Shown here: piece by piece, positions 36,301 through 43,542 of the stretch
Layout of the letters: every line of letters begins with the position of its first letter
Numbering within the stretch: the stretch's first letter is position 1
From: DSWT01 sp035415725
GTDB taxonomy: Bacteria; Chloroflexota; Anaerolineae; B4-G1; SLSP01
Direction of reading: 5' to 3'
DNA length: 64,000 nt
Assembly (NCBI GenBank): GCA_035415725.1
Contig: DAOOGN010000004.1
Span: 1-64,000 of the forward strand
Translations under genes and position numbers: made by a program
The notes under the pieces: model-generated
Databases searched by the model: none
What the model saw: only the letters and a program-made list of their open reading frames with translations
What the model was told of the DNA's origin: nothing

Positions 36301-37182
36301 TTCCATCCGTTCGGCATTAAGCTGCGCTGCTTCTTGCGCGCGCATTCGACCGGTCACGTCGCGGTATAGCCACAGATTGCCATGACGTTCACCGTCCATC
36401 GTGATCGGCACATAATCGCGCGCCCACACACGTCCATCGGCTAAGGTCAGAACTTCGTCACGCACCGCCTGGTGTGTCGCCAGATGCGCGGTGATGCCTT
36501 GAACAAAGCCGTCGGGATCGCTGAACATGGATTTGGACATCTCGACGGCGGCGGCGTAATCCGTACCGATGATGAGGGAAGGAAAGGGGATGCCGAACAG
36601 GTTACAGTACGCTTGATTAGCATATACCACCCGGCGACTTTCGTCCTCGAACAGTATCCCCCGCCGTAAGTTTTCAATCAACGCGGTGAGTTGGGCCACG
36701 TTTTCACGGAGGGCATACTCTGTCCGTGTCCGCTCGGTGACATCCACAAACAGGGCTGCCATCCTATTCGGCCTGGTCTGAAAAGCGTAGACCTGGAAGG
36801 CTCCGGCGATGTGCGCATCCTCATAGAGAACTTGACCCGTACTCCACGCCATCCCTTCCGCGGCAGCCTGACGATAACGAGTGGGCACTTCGGTTTCTAT
36901 CAACGCGGGGAAAGCTTCTTCGAGGGTCATTCCAATAAATTGTGCATGTTCTATGCCGAGGATGTGGTCGGCGGCGGGGTTGGCACCGGCAAAAACCAGC
37001 CGCCCGTCGGGGTGTAAATCGTAGATGTGTATACCCATCGGCACATGGCGGATAAGATCGGTGAGCCTGCTTTCAAGGTCTTGGGCCGCGACGCTCCGCG
37101 CCGCCTCGAGCCTGTCGACCTGCTGACGCAACGCCCGCACTTCGGCGAGCCATGCCTCACGTGTTTTATCCTCATCAGTCAT
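33343..37182 (-). CDS. Multi-sensor hybrid histidine kinase
   Basis: This 1279-residue protein has no membrane segment and so senses cytoplasmic or permeant signals. After a short coiled coil (1-40), domains run PAS (about 40-152), PAS (160-280), GAF (300-455), PAS (462-590), GAF (605-765), PAS (780-900). Then come HisKA with the phospho-acceptor His near 912 (GIAHDFRNLLTT), HATPase (ADTGIGMTDAV, GGRGTGLGLAQVYG) and a C-terminal receiver (1150-1275) with phospho-acceptor Asp 1211 in VITDLVMPEMGG. The start follows GGAGGTGCATA. No response-regulator gene is adjacent, so it may pass phosphate to a distant partner. Its end is 14 bases from the convergent pentapeptide gene. Confidence 0.94.
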   Translation of the reverse strand: MTDEDKTREAWLAEVRALRQQVDRLEAARSVAAQDLESRLTDLIRHVPMGIHIYDLHPDGRLVFAGANPAADHILGIEHAQFIGMTLEEAFPALIETEVPTRYRQAAAEGMAWSTGQVLYEDAHIAGAFQVYAFQTRPNRMAALFVDVTERTRTEYALRENVAQLTALIENLRRGILFEDESRRVVYANQAYCNLFGIPFPSLIIGTDYAAAVEMSKSMFSDPDGFVQGITAHLATHQAVRDEVLTLADGRVWARDYVPITMDGERHGNLWLYRDVTGRMRAQEAAQLNAERMEALLHLNQMRDASLQEITDFALEAAVRLTRSEVGYLAFVSEDETTLKMHAWSKQAMAECAIANKPLIYPLETTGLWGEAIRQRRPIITNNYTAPNPWKKGYPAGHIALRSHLNVPVFAGDHIVIVAGVANKSGDYDDTDVRQLTLLMEGVWQLIERQRTEAALRVSLEKYRVLFESFPLGITITDHYGHILEGNRASERLLGLSLQQQSERTVDDPEWRMIRLDGTSMPADEFASVRALRENRLVENVEMGLVKNDGTTTWISVTAAPIPLEGYGVAVAYGDITARLQSESDLRRERDLSRALAEAAAVFSRSLNPDEVLDRLLEQVSRVVPGDAANVMLMDARQQASIARSYGYERLGSAAYAANAVFDVQQMVNLRQMAATGEPLVIPDTECYPGWIHIPDVAWLRSYVGAPIVVRGEVVGFLNIDSATPGFFTPDHAATLHLFTYHAAIALENAHLYQQVQQELRAREQIEAALRESEAYFHALFDQASDAIFIEDIQQDTIIDANRRACDMLGYTHEELRQLTVADLQAPEQRGMVGQVTKNELARYRGAPFEGIDIRKDGIRVPVEVTTSPLQVDERDLAISIVRDITERKEMEERLRRQERLAAIGQLAAGIAHDFRNLLTTIILYAQLGMRKPGIPAALISNLETIVGEARKATELVQQILDFSSRSLIERQPLDLSVFIGEVFTILRRTIPENIHIALEVGAGKFIVEADPGRIQQVLTNLALNARDAMPAGGTLRIGLESLCLRPGMPPPLPEMARAIEERVAHPTWICLSVADTGIGMTDAVRMHLFEPFFTTKEGGRGTGLGLAQVYGIVRQHEGYIGVETAVGEGTTFRIYLPATPVEGEAVREETVTAPLGRGETILLVEDDAHLREAGRSILTELGYHVLTAGNGREALTVFRAAPEIALVITDLVMPEMGGEALLHELKRLPTACKVLAITGYTMQVGVRELKTSGFFDVVHKPFDTDTLAHVVQRALSEV

Positions 37183-37261
37183 TATGCACCTCCTAAAAAC
37201 ATCAGGAAGTTACACCCATGGTAAACTTTTAGTCTTGTGAACGTAGCAATTTTTTCAATGG

Positions 37262-37317
37262 CTTACCCCCTATCCCTCTTCCCTCTCCCCCGCGTTGGCG
37301 CGGGGGAGGAGGAATCT
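37262..37317. repeat. Core fragment of a mosaic repeat
   Basis: 'cttaccccctatccctcttcc' followed by CTCCCCCGCGTTGGCGCGGGGGAGGAGG matches the hairpin core of the mosaic element; both ends are missing. Confidence 0.5.
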
Positions 37318-37329
37318 CCTCACAGCACA

Positions 37330-37425
37330 CAAGCAGCGGAGGGTTTGTAGTGACGCCTTCAGGCGTCTCTTAGGAGCTAAGAGCGGCTGAAGCCGCCACT
37401 ACAAATGGAAATTGGCGTCAGTCCT
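37330..37425. mobile_element. MITE copy D, left end lost
   Basis: The interior from 'aagcagcggagggtttgtagtga' to 'gccgccactacaaat' and a worn right end TTGGCGTCAGTCCT are present, while the left GGACTTACGCAA is missing. The TTTGTAGTGA stem is now mismatched (GCCACTACAAA). It is therefore a decayed copy. Confidence 0.8.
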
Positions 37426-37529
37426 AAGCACTGGGTTAGTTGTATCATAGTCCAAGATAGTATTTTGTCGAGTGAACTTGGGAGATGGTTCATGGATCGG
37501 GGTTGCGTTCTCCCCTGCCTTCGCTATAC

Positions 37530-38003
37530 TTATATAGGAGTGGCGCAGTTTTCTGTTCTCCACCGTGGAGGTCGCTGAGAACGCAGAGGAAACACAGGAA
37601 GACTCAGCGCTCTGGGCGCACTCTGTGGTAAACTCTCTTTCTGAAGCGCCCACCGCGTAACGACTCACTTATACTCAACGCGCGATGCAGGTTACAGGTT
37701 CTCTAGGATTTGGCGTGGTGATGGAAAAACGGCTTTAGTTTTTGCCACGGATGGCACGGATTGTGTACTCGTCAGGATGATATTGAACACAACAGCGTGG
37801 GATTTTTACTGCCGAGAGCGCCGGGTTCGCCGCGATGGATGCTATTTCTCGGCGTCCTCAGCGTGCTCAGCGGTGGAAACGAATTTAGCGGCGTGTCCAA
37901 CATCTTGTTGACCAGTACAGGATGACACAGATTGCACCGATTTTTTATACTTTGCGTGTCAATCCGTGAAATCCGTGGCGGGTTTCTTATTTCGACCCTA
38001 CGC
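37530..38003. repeat. Cluster of short dispersed repeats, no gene
   Basis: The 868-base gap 37183-38050 contains, besides the two elements above, 'gaacgcagaggaaacacagga' (37578), 'gccacggatggcacggattg' (37742), and a segment at 37833-37920 ('gatggatgctatttctcggc ... cttgttgaccagtaca') that recurs at 57431-57529. It ends with a 'caatccgtgaaatccgtgg' copy matching 62-121. No start codon here leads to a convincing protein. Confidence 0.6.
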
Positions 38004-38050
38004 AATCCTGAAGAACCAGGTTACATCAAGCTTATGGGCGTGAGAAACGT

Positions 38051-39157
38051 ATGCAAACAGTGAAAGCTATGGCGCAACATTTTGTGAATACGACTGGGCC
38101 GATCACCAACATTCAGGAATATGGCGCCGGTAACATCCACCATACGTTCCTGGTTTCGCTCCACGGCGGACCGCCCTTCATCTTGCAACAAATCAATCAA
38201 CGGGTTTTCAAGCAGCCGGAGTGGATCATGCGCAACATCCGTACCTTCACCGATCACGTGCAGATGCGTCGGCAATCTGACCCACCGTCGGCGCGCCGTT
38301 GGGAGACGCCGCAGATTATCCCGACCAACGCGGGGTGCGATTACGTCATCGACGCGCAGGGCGGATTCTGGCGCGCTCTTACCTTCATCGGCGGCGCGCG
38401 GACTTACGCGAAGATTCAGGATGTCCACCACGCGCGGGAAGTGGGCTATGCGCTCGGGCGCTTCCACCACCTCACCCGTGACCTGAACCCGGCGCGGTTG
38501 TATGATACGCTCGAAGGTTATCACCTCACCCCGCGTTATCTGGCGCATTACGATGCCGTCGTCGCACGCGGAGAGTTCGCGGCAGATTCGGCGGACGTGG
38601 CCTACGGGATACGCTTCCTGGCCGACCGCCGCGACGCCATTCCGGTGTTGGAAGAAGCCCGCCAGCAAGGCCGATTGCACCTGCGTCCCACCCATGGCGA
38701 TCCCAAAGTCGATAACGTCATGATCGATGACAACACCGGGCAGGCCGTGAGCATCATCGACCTGGACACGGTGAAGCCGGGCCTGGTCCACTACGACATC
38801 GGGGACTGCTTGCGCTCCGGCTGCAATCCACCAGGCGAAGAGACGGAAGACATCGACGCGGTATACTTCGAGATGGATCTCTGTCAGGCGATTTTGCAAG
38901 GGTATTTCCCCCTGGTACGCGATTTTTATACCGACGACGATTACGCCTATCTTTACGCGGCCATCCGCCTGCTCGCGTTGGAGCAAGGGCTGCGCTTCTT
39001 CACCGATTACCTCGAAGGAAACGTGTACTACAAAGTAAAACACGACAGGCACAACCTTATCCGCGCTCTAGTCCAGTTCAAATTAGTCGTCAGTATCGAA
39101 GCGCAAGAAGCCGCTATTCGTGCTGTGATCGCCAACTGCCGTGCGGCGAGCGTATGA
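38051..39157 (+). CDS. Phosphotransferase of the N-acetylhexosamine 1-kinase (NahK)-like group
   Basis: This 368-residue protein has the aminoglycoside-phosphotransferase fold. The N-lobe holds 'EYGAGNIHHTFLV' (ATP-binding loop) and 'PFILQQINQRVF' (Lys-equivalent region shifted to Gln-Gln-Ile-Asn, as in NahK). The C-lobe has the Brenner motif THGDPKVDNVMID and the metal-binding SIIDLDTVKPGLVHYDIGD. The 'LQQINQRVFKQPEWIMRNI' segment is strongly typical of NahK-like kinases, which phosphorylate GlcNAc or GalNAc at C1. It stands just ahead of a GT39 gene, consistent with amino-sugar salvage for glycan building, by inference. Confidence 0.82.
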   Translation: MQTVKAMAQHFVNTTGPITNIQEYGAGNIHHTFLVSLHGGPPFILQQINQRVFKQPEWIMRNIRTFTDHVQMRRQSDPPSARRWETPQIIPTNAGCDYVIDAQGGFWRALTFIGGARTYAKIQDVHHAREVGYALGRFHHLTRDLNPARLYDTLEGYHLTPRYLAHYDAVVARGEFAADSADVAYGIRFLADRRDAIPVLEEARQQGRLHLRPTHGDPKVDNVMIDDNTGQAVSIIDLDTVKPGLVHYDIGDCLRSGCNPPGEETEDIDAVYFEMDLCQAILQGYFPLVRDFYTDDDYAYLYAAIRLLALEQGLRFFTDYLEGNVYYKVKHDRHNLIRALVQFKLVVSIEAQEAAIRAVIANCRAASV

Positions 39158-39209
39158 CGAATAGCGAATGACGAATCACAAATCACACATTACGCATCAC
39201 GAGGAGCCT

Positions 39210-40922
39210 ATGTCACGATATATGCGTTTAGCCTGGATAGCCATCCTGGTCTTGGCCGCAGTGCTGCGATTGTCGGCGCTGAATCACGTTCCCCTTGCCC
39301 CGGATGAAGCGACATCCGCCCTGGCCTCGTTGGAGGCGGCGGGGGCGCAGACAACAGAGAGCGCCCTGCTGTTGGTGGGCAATGGCCTGCTGTTCCGCCT
39401 CTTCGGCGCCGGTGATGGACTGGCACGTTTTATCCCCGCCCTGGCCGGCATTGCCCTGGTCGGTTTGCCGTACTTTTGGCGGAAGCGTCTGGGAGACAGC
39501 GGCGCTTTGGTCGCTGCCGGGCTGTTGCTCTTTTCGCCATTAGCTCTCTTTGCCTCGCGGCATCTGGAAGGCACGACCCCCGGCGTCCTCGGCGCGTTGC
39601 TGATATTGACGGCGTTGATGGGCGACACCGCCGCCCATGCCGCTGGCCGCTTATCGCCGCTGCTCATTACCGTCGGACTGGCCGTGGGGTTGACGGGTGG
39701 GCCGTCGTTCTACGATGTCCTGCTTCCGGGATTGTTGGCGTGGATGTTTTATCGCTGGAACAGCGGCGCGCCGGTGTGGGCGGCCTTGCGTGGATGGGCG
39801 TTGCCGACGGTCGGCGGTCTGGCCGCAGCATTCTTGATTTCCAGCGGTTTGGGATGGCGCTGGAACGGCTGGAGTGGCGTCGCCGACGGTCTGACGGCGT
39901 GGCTCACCTCATGGCACGCCGGCCGGCAAGGACTCTCCGATGTCATCCTCCTGTTCTTGTACGAGCCGCTGACGTTGTTTCTCACCTTGATAGGCTTGAT
40001 CGGCTCGATCCGCAAGACCGAGCCTTTCACGTTGGCTTTAGCCCTGTGGGGGGTCCTGGCATTGCTGCTGGTGAGTGTGCGACCCGGCGCGTCGTCGCTG
40101 GCTACCCTCGCCGCGGTGACGCCCCTGGCCCTGCTGGCAGGTTGCGGCGCGCAGCAAATCCTCGCCGCCGTCCCCCGTCCACAGGCCAAGTGGCTCTGGG
40201 GACATGCAGGGGTGAGTTTTATCTTCTGGCAGCCTGTCGGCTTGGCTATCGCAGGTCATGCCACCGACAGCCGGACGATGAGCTTTTTGGGCGTAGCCGG
40301 CAATATGAACCTGGTCTTCCTCCTCGGCGGTATAACGGTGGTGGCCTTGCAAATTTTGATCGCGCTCTTGTTTTCGCTCTTGATTCCCCTACGGATGGTA
40401 TGGCGCAGCGCGCTAGGGGGCATGGCCCTGGTAGGGCTGGTGACCCAGATCGGATTCGCCTGGGGACTGGCATTCGTGCGTCCTACCTCGCCGGCAGAAC
40501 CGGCGATCATCGCCGCCGCCTCGCCAGACCTGTGGAATTTGCGCGATATGGCGGATGAGATGGCCGTGCGCCGTGGGCAACGCCGGGACGATTTCGAGAT
40601 GACGCTCGTCACATCGGACAAGGGGACGACGGATGTCATCCGCTGGACCTTGCGTGATTTCTCACGTCTGACCCTCGTGGAATCCTGGCCGGCGGAGGCT
40701 ACCGGTGTAGTCATCACGGCGCCGGACGCTCTCCCGCCCGCGGCGGATACGCGCGGCTGGATGGGCATGGCGTTCACGGCCACGACGCGCGGCGCACAAA
40801 GCGTGCCGCGCTGCCGGGGATTCGCCCCTCTGGAATGCAGTGATCTGGCGCGCTGGTACCTCTTCCGGCAGATACCAGAGGCACCTGCGCCGGAGCAAGT
40901 CGTTCTGTGGAACGTCCCCTAA
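39210..40922 (+). CDS. GT39-type multi-spanning glycosyltransferase-like protein
   Basis: This 570-residue membrane protein has a first membrane helix followed by NHVPLAPDEATSALAS, with the Asp-Glu pair in the first outer loop that is the hallmark of GT-C enzymes using polyprenyl-phosphate sugars. About eleven hydrophobic helices cover residues 8-430, and a soluble outer domain follows. ATG 39210 follows CGAGGAGCCT; an upstream in-frame ATG lies in low-complexity DNA. It shares the layout of the genes at 53259 and 63437 but only general similarity. Confidence 0.82.
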   Translation: MSRYMRLAWIAILVLAAVLRLSALNHVPLAPDEATSALASLEAAGAQTTESALLLVGNGLLFRLFGAGDGLARFIPALAGIALVGLPYFWRKRLGDSGALVAAGLLLFSPLALFASRHLEGTTPGVLGALLILTALMGDTAAHAAGRLSPLLITVGLAVGLTGGPSFYDVLLPGLLAWMFYRWNSGAPVWAALRGWALPTVGGLAAAFLISSGLGWRWNGWSGVADGLTAWLTSWHAGRQGLSDVILLFLYEPLTLFLTLIGLIGSIRKTEPFTLALALWGVLALLLVSVRPGASSLATLAAVTPLALLAGCGAQQILAAVPRPQAKWLWGHAGVSFIFWQPVGLAIAGHATDSRTMSFLGVAGNMNLVFLLGGITVVALQILIALLFSLLIPLRMVWRSALGGMALVGLVTQIGFAWGLAFVRPTSPAEPAIIAAASPDLWNLRDMADEMAVRRGQRRDDFEMTLVTSDKGTTDVIRWTLRDFSRLTLVESWPAEATGVVITAPDALPPAADTRGWMGMAFTATTRGAQSVPRCRGFAPLECSDLARWYLFRQIPEAPAPEQVVLWNVP

Positions 40923-40938
40923 TTCTGTTCCGGCCTCC

Positions 40939-40966
40939 TTGCTCTCCTGGTTGCTTCGTTTATAAT
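40939..40966 (+). promoter_or_regulatory. Promoter ahead of the zinc-ribbon/Wzz/CpsD group
   Basis: TTGCTC (40939-40944) and a perfect TATAAT (40961-40966) are 16 bases apart, about 36 bases before the next start codon. Confidence 0.65.
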
Positions 40967-41002
40967 GTCCCCATGGGGGTGAAAACCCAACAAGGGAGAG
41001 CT

Positions 41003-41302
41003 ATGACAGCTTATCGAAAAGCAAGTATTCGAGATTTGACCACGGCAGCCTACGAGCTGGACGGGCAGTTTTTGCAGGGGATTGTGCAGCAGGATAAAGA
41101 GGGTGGCCGCTGGGAAGTGGGTAATACATCCATAGAAGCGTGGTTGTCACGCTACAATGGCGAGGAGGTGACGGTGATCATACTTCCGATGTCCGATGAT
41201 CACCTTCTGCAAACCAAAGTTTGCACGACGTGCGGGCGAACGTATACCGACGTGGAATGTCCCCATTGCCGCGAAGTACGCATGCGCTTGCGCGGACGTT
41301 GA
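41003..41302 (+). CDS. Small protein with a C-terminal zinc ribbon
   Basis: This 99-residue protein has an N-terminal beta-rich part (TAAYELDGQFLQGIVQQ, VTVIILPM) and a C-terminal CTTCGRTY...CPHC motif that would bind one zinc ion. I do not recognise the N-part. The ATG at 41003 has AAGGGAGAGCT; an earlier in-frame start at 40907 lies inside the previous gene. It opens the Wzz/CpsD group with its own promoter and lies 31 bases before the Wzz gene, so a regulatory or accessory role in polysaccharide export is possible but unproved. Confidence 0.72.
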   Translation: MTAYRKASIRDLTTAAYELDGQFLQGIVQQDKEGGRWEVGNTSIEAWLSRYNGEEVTVIILPMSDDHLLQTKVCTTCGRTYTDVECPHCREVRMRLRGR

Positions 41303-41333
41303 ACCTTGGCGCTAAGAGGGGAGGGCGGAAAGC

Positions 41334-41996
41334 GTGAAAATTGAGGATTATTTGCGTATCCTTCGTCAGCGAGGATGGATTATCATCCTGGCGGCGGTAT
41401 TGACGGCGGCGAGCGCCTTTGTCTTCAGCAAATTGCAGACGCCGGTGTACCGTTCCAGCATCGAAGTCTCGATTCAACTGGCGCGGGCCGACCTCGGCCT
41501 GGCTACATCCGCCAAGATGTTACTAAACAATTTCTCGGCGACGATGTGGTCGGAGCGCTATGCCCAGGAGATCATCGACCGCCTGGATTTGATGCGCACC
41601 GCCAAAGATTTGAAGAGTGACGTGACCTTCGCTGCCGACGAGAACCGCATGGTCATCCAGATCGATGTCGATGATTATAACGGCGAGCAGGCGAACAACA
41701 TTGCCAACATGTGGGCGCAGTTGTTCAAGGAGTGGCGCGAGGAACAGAACGCGCGGCAGAATAAAGAAGAGCGTGTTTACGCGGAGGCGATTGACCCTGC
41801 CTCTTACCGGCAATTGCGTCCTAAGACCGCCGTCAACGTCGCCGCGGGCGGCATCTTCGGACTGGTGGGGGGCACGATTGTCGTCTTCGTGCTGGAATGG
41901 CTGGAAGCCGGGATCGTGCGACAGCCAAAGGAACTAGAGCGAGCCACCGGTCTGCTGGTCATCGGTGTGATCCCTCCCGTGTCCCAGGCAAAATAA
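41334..41996 (+). CDS. Polysaccharide chain-length determinant (Wzz domain) protein
   Basis: This 220-residue inner-membrane protein has the Wzz/PCP topology. It has a short cytoplasmic start (KIEDYLRILRQRGWIIIL), membrane helix 1 (15-32), a periplasmic coiled part, then a Pro-rich approach and membrane helix 2 (about 171-190, NVAAGGIFGLVGGTIVVFVLE). It is shorter than typical PCP proteins (about 300 or more), with a reduced periplasmic domain. It starts with GTG after GAGGGCGGAAAGC. The next gene encodes a BY-kinase-like protein, as is usual for PCP-2a/BY-kinase pairs. Confidence 0.87.
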   Translation: MKIEDYLRILRQRGWIIILAAVLTAASAFVFSKLQTPVYRSSIEVSIQLARADLGLATSAKMLLNNFSATMWSERYAQEIIDRLDLMRTAKDLKSDVTFAADENRMVIQIDVDDYNGEQANNIANMWAQLFKEWREEQNARQNKEERVYAEAIDPASYRQLRPKTAVNVAAGGIFGLVGGTIVVFVLEWLEAGIVRQPKELERATGLLVIGVIPPVSQAK

Positions 41997-42042
41997 GGCG
42001 GCGCGCCGACGGCTACATGACTACTGACTACTTTTAGGAGTA

Positions 42043-42702
42043 ATGATGAACAAAGTCAATGTGGTGACACTCACGGCCCCCCGTTCTCCGGCCGCGGAAG
42101 CTTACCGGGTTTTGCGGGTGAATCTGGCATTCACCAGCCTGGACAAGCCTTTGAAGACGATAGTGATCTCCGCACCGGCAATCACCGCTACCAAGTCAGA
42201 GGTCGCTGTGAACCTGGCCGTGGTTATGGCCCAGGCCGGCCAGCGGGTGATTCTGGTAGACGCCGATTTGCGCCGTCCTGCGCTGCATCCCTGCTTCAAC
42301 GCCCCCCAGGAACCGGGGTTGACGGGTTATATGGTCAGTCAGGATGGAGAAAGTGCGTTGATCCTCGAAGAAACCGCGGTGCCGCACTTGCAATTGTTAC
42401 CGAGCGGTGCGCTCCCGCCCAATCCCGCCGACATTCTCGGATCCCAGAAGATGGAGCAACTCCTGACGCTGCTCAAAGCACGCGCCGATGTGGTGGTGCT
42501 GGATACGCCGCCCGTGACCGTCGCGGTGGATGCGTCGGTGCTTGGCGCGCGCGCTGACGGCTTGCTGCTCGTCGTACAGGCGGGTCACACGCGCCGTGAT
42601 CACATCGCGCAGGCCAAGGAGTGGCTCGAACGCTACCATGTACACTTGCTGGGCGCCGTTTTCACCGACGCCCCTGAAGGCGACCTTTTAACCGGCTACT
42701 AG
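42043..42702 (+). CDS. CpsD/CapB-like tyrosine kinase family protein with a deviant P-loop
   Basis: This 219-residue MinD-like protein pairs with the Wzz protein before it. Walker A-prime is VILVDADLRRPALH and Walker B VVVLDTPPV, both normal for bacterial tyrosine kinases. The Walker A region, however, reads VISAPAITATKSEVAVNLA instead of the usual GPGEGKST: the Lys-Ser pair is kept but the glycines are lost. The C-terminal tyrosine cluster is reduced to one Tyr. Two ATG codons in a row start the gene after TAGGAGTA. It is probably a polysaccharide co-polymerase partner with changed or weak nucleotide binding. Confidence 0.8.
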   Translation: MMNKVNVVTLTAPRSPAAEAYRVLRVNLAFTSLDKPLKTIVISAPAITATKSEVAVNLAVVMAQAGQRVILVDADLRRPALHPCFNAPQEPGLTGYMVSQDGESALILEETAVPHLQLLPSGALPPNPADILGSQKMEQLLTLLKARADVVVLDTPPVTVAVDASVLGARADGLLLVVQAGHTRRDHIAQAKEWLERYHVHLLGAVFTDAPEGDLLTGY

Positions 42703-42774
42703 CCGAGGCTAAAGCCCTCGGCTGAAATCATCAAGCTCTACGAGCTGGCGTAGGACTTCGGTCCTCGGCCGGCT
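42701..42774. terminator. Hairpins between converging genes
   Basis: AGCCGAGG (42701-42708) pairs with CCTCGGCT (42716-42723), and a second pairing GGACTTCGGTCC follows near 42752. The wording 'gccgaggctaaagccctcggct' resembles the tandem repeats at 2890-3140. There is no clear T-run, so termination is plausible but not proved. Confidence 0.45.
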
Positions 42775-43515
42775 TTACGGTACAGACTGCGCGAGGCGTT
42801 GTGCAGCGTCGCAGATGATTTGTGTCGCTAGATCGACGGAGACTTTACCCGTGTTCACTACCAGGTGGTAGAGATCGGGATCGTCCCCCTTTACATTGTA
42901 GAAATGTTTCAAATAACGTGCCCGCTCTCTGTCGTCTTGCCGGATTTGGCGTTCAGCCTCCTTCTGGTCCAGGCCCAGTCGCTCGGTTAGACGCAGGATG
43001 CGCCATTCGGCGGGAGCGTGAATGCGCACGTGCAAAACGTGGGGAAAGTCCTTCAACACGACCTGCCCACCTCGCCCCACAATGATAACATCCCCTATCT
43101 GGGCGTACTCCAGAATAACGCGCTTGACCAGTTCCTGATAATCTTCTCCGGCCTCGACACGGCGTTCATGCTCGGTCAGTTCCCGAAACGCATCGTCGTG
43201 GCTGAGTCCTTCCTGGACTATCAAGGTAGCCAGGCGCTCATCGTAGGTATACCCCTCGCGCAATGTCGCGCTGGAAATCGCCGGAACGGCCGGCATAGCA
43301 TTCAGCGAATTCATCATACTTTCCAGGAATCCCGGCACGCGCTCCATCTTTTCCAACTGCGTGACCATGGCCTCATCAGGATAACCCGCCATTTCAGCGG
43401 CGCGACTGAGAATTTCACGATCAAGGTAACGCAGATTCAACTTTTTGGCGACGGCGGTCGCAATGTAACTTCCGCAACTGCCCAACTGTCTGGATAGCGT
43501 GATGACCATACTCAT
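42775..43515 (-). CDS. Cytidylate-kinase-like family protein
   Basis: This 246-residue protein belongs to the cytidylate-kinase-like group. The P-loop is the degenerate TLSRQLGSCGSYIA near the N-terminus, as usual in the group. 'LRYLDREILSRAAE' follows, then the lid-like 'IIVGRGGQVVLKDFPHVLHVRI'. The C-terminal 'RQDDRERARYLKHFYNVKGDD' and 'YHLVVNTGKVSVD' are strongly typical. True substrates of this group are unknown; a phosphotransfer role is assumed. It is the last gene of a minus-strand unit starting at 46213 and faces the CpsD-like gene. Confidence 0.87.
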   Translation of the reverse strand: MSMVITLSRQLGSCGSYIATAVAKKLNLRYLDREILSRAAEMAGYPDEAMVTQLEKMERVPGFLESMMNSLNAMPAVPAISSATLREGYTYDERLATLIVQEGLSHDDAFRELTEHERRVEAGEDYQELVKRVILEYAQIGDVIIVGRGGQVVLKDFPHVLHVRIHAPAEWRILRLTERLGLDQKEAERQIRQDDRERARYLKHFYNVKGDDPDLYHLVVNTGKVSVDLATQIICDAAQRLAQSVP

Positions 43516-43542
43516 AAGTATTCCTCCTTTCGCCAGTGGATG

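Noticed and set aside
37399..38005. Short minus-strand frames at 37399-37668 and 37772-38005
   Set aside because: They run through repeat DNA, lack ribosome sites, and the shared LNSFPPLSTLRT wording comes from a repeated DNA segment.
38021..39052. 343-codon frame antisense to the NahK-like kinase
   Set aside because: The plus-strand protein has clear kinase motifs; the antisense product matches nothing and is a codon-bias shadow.
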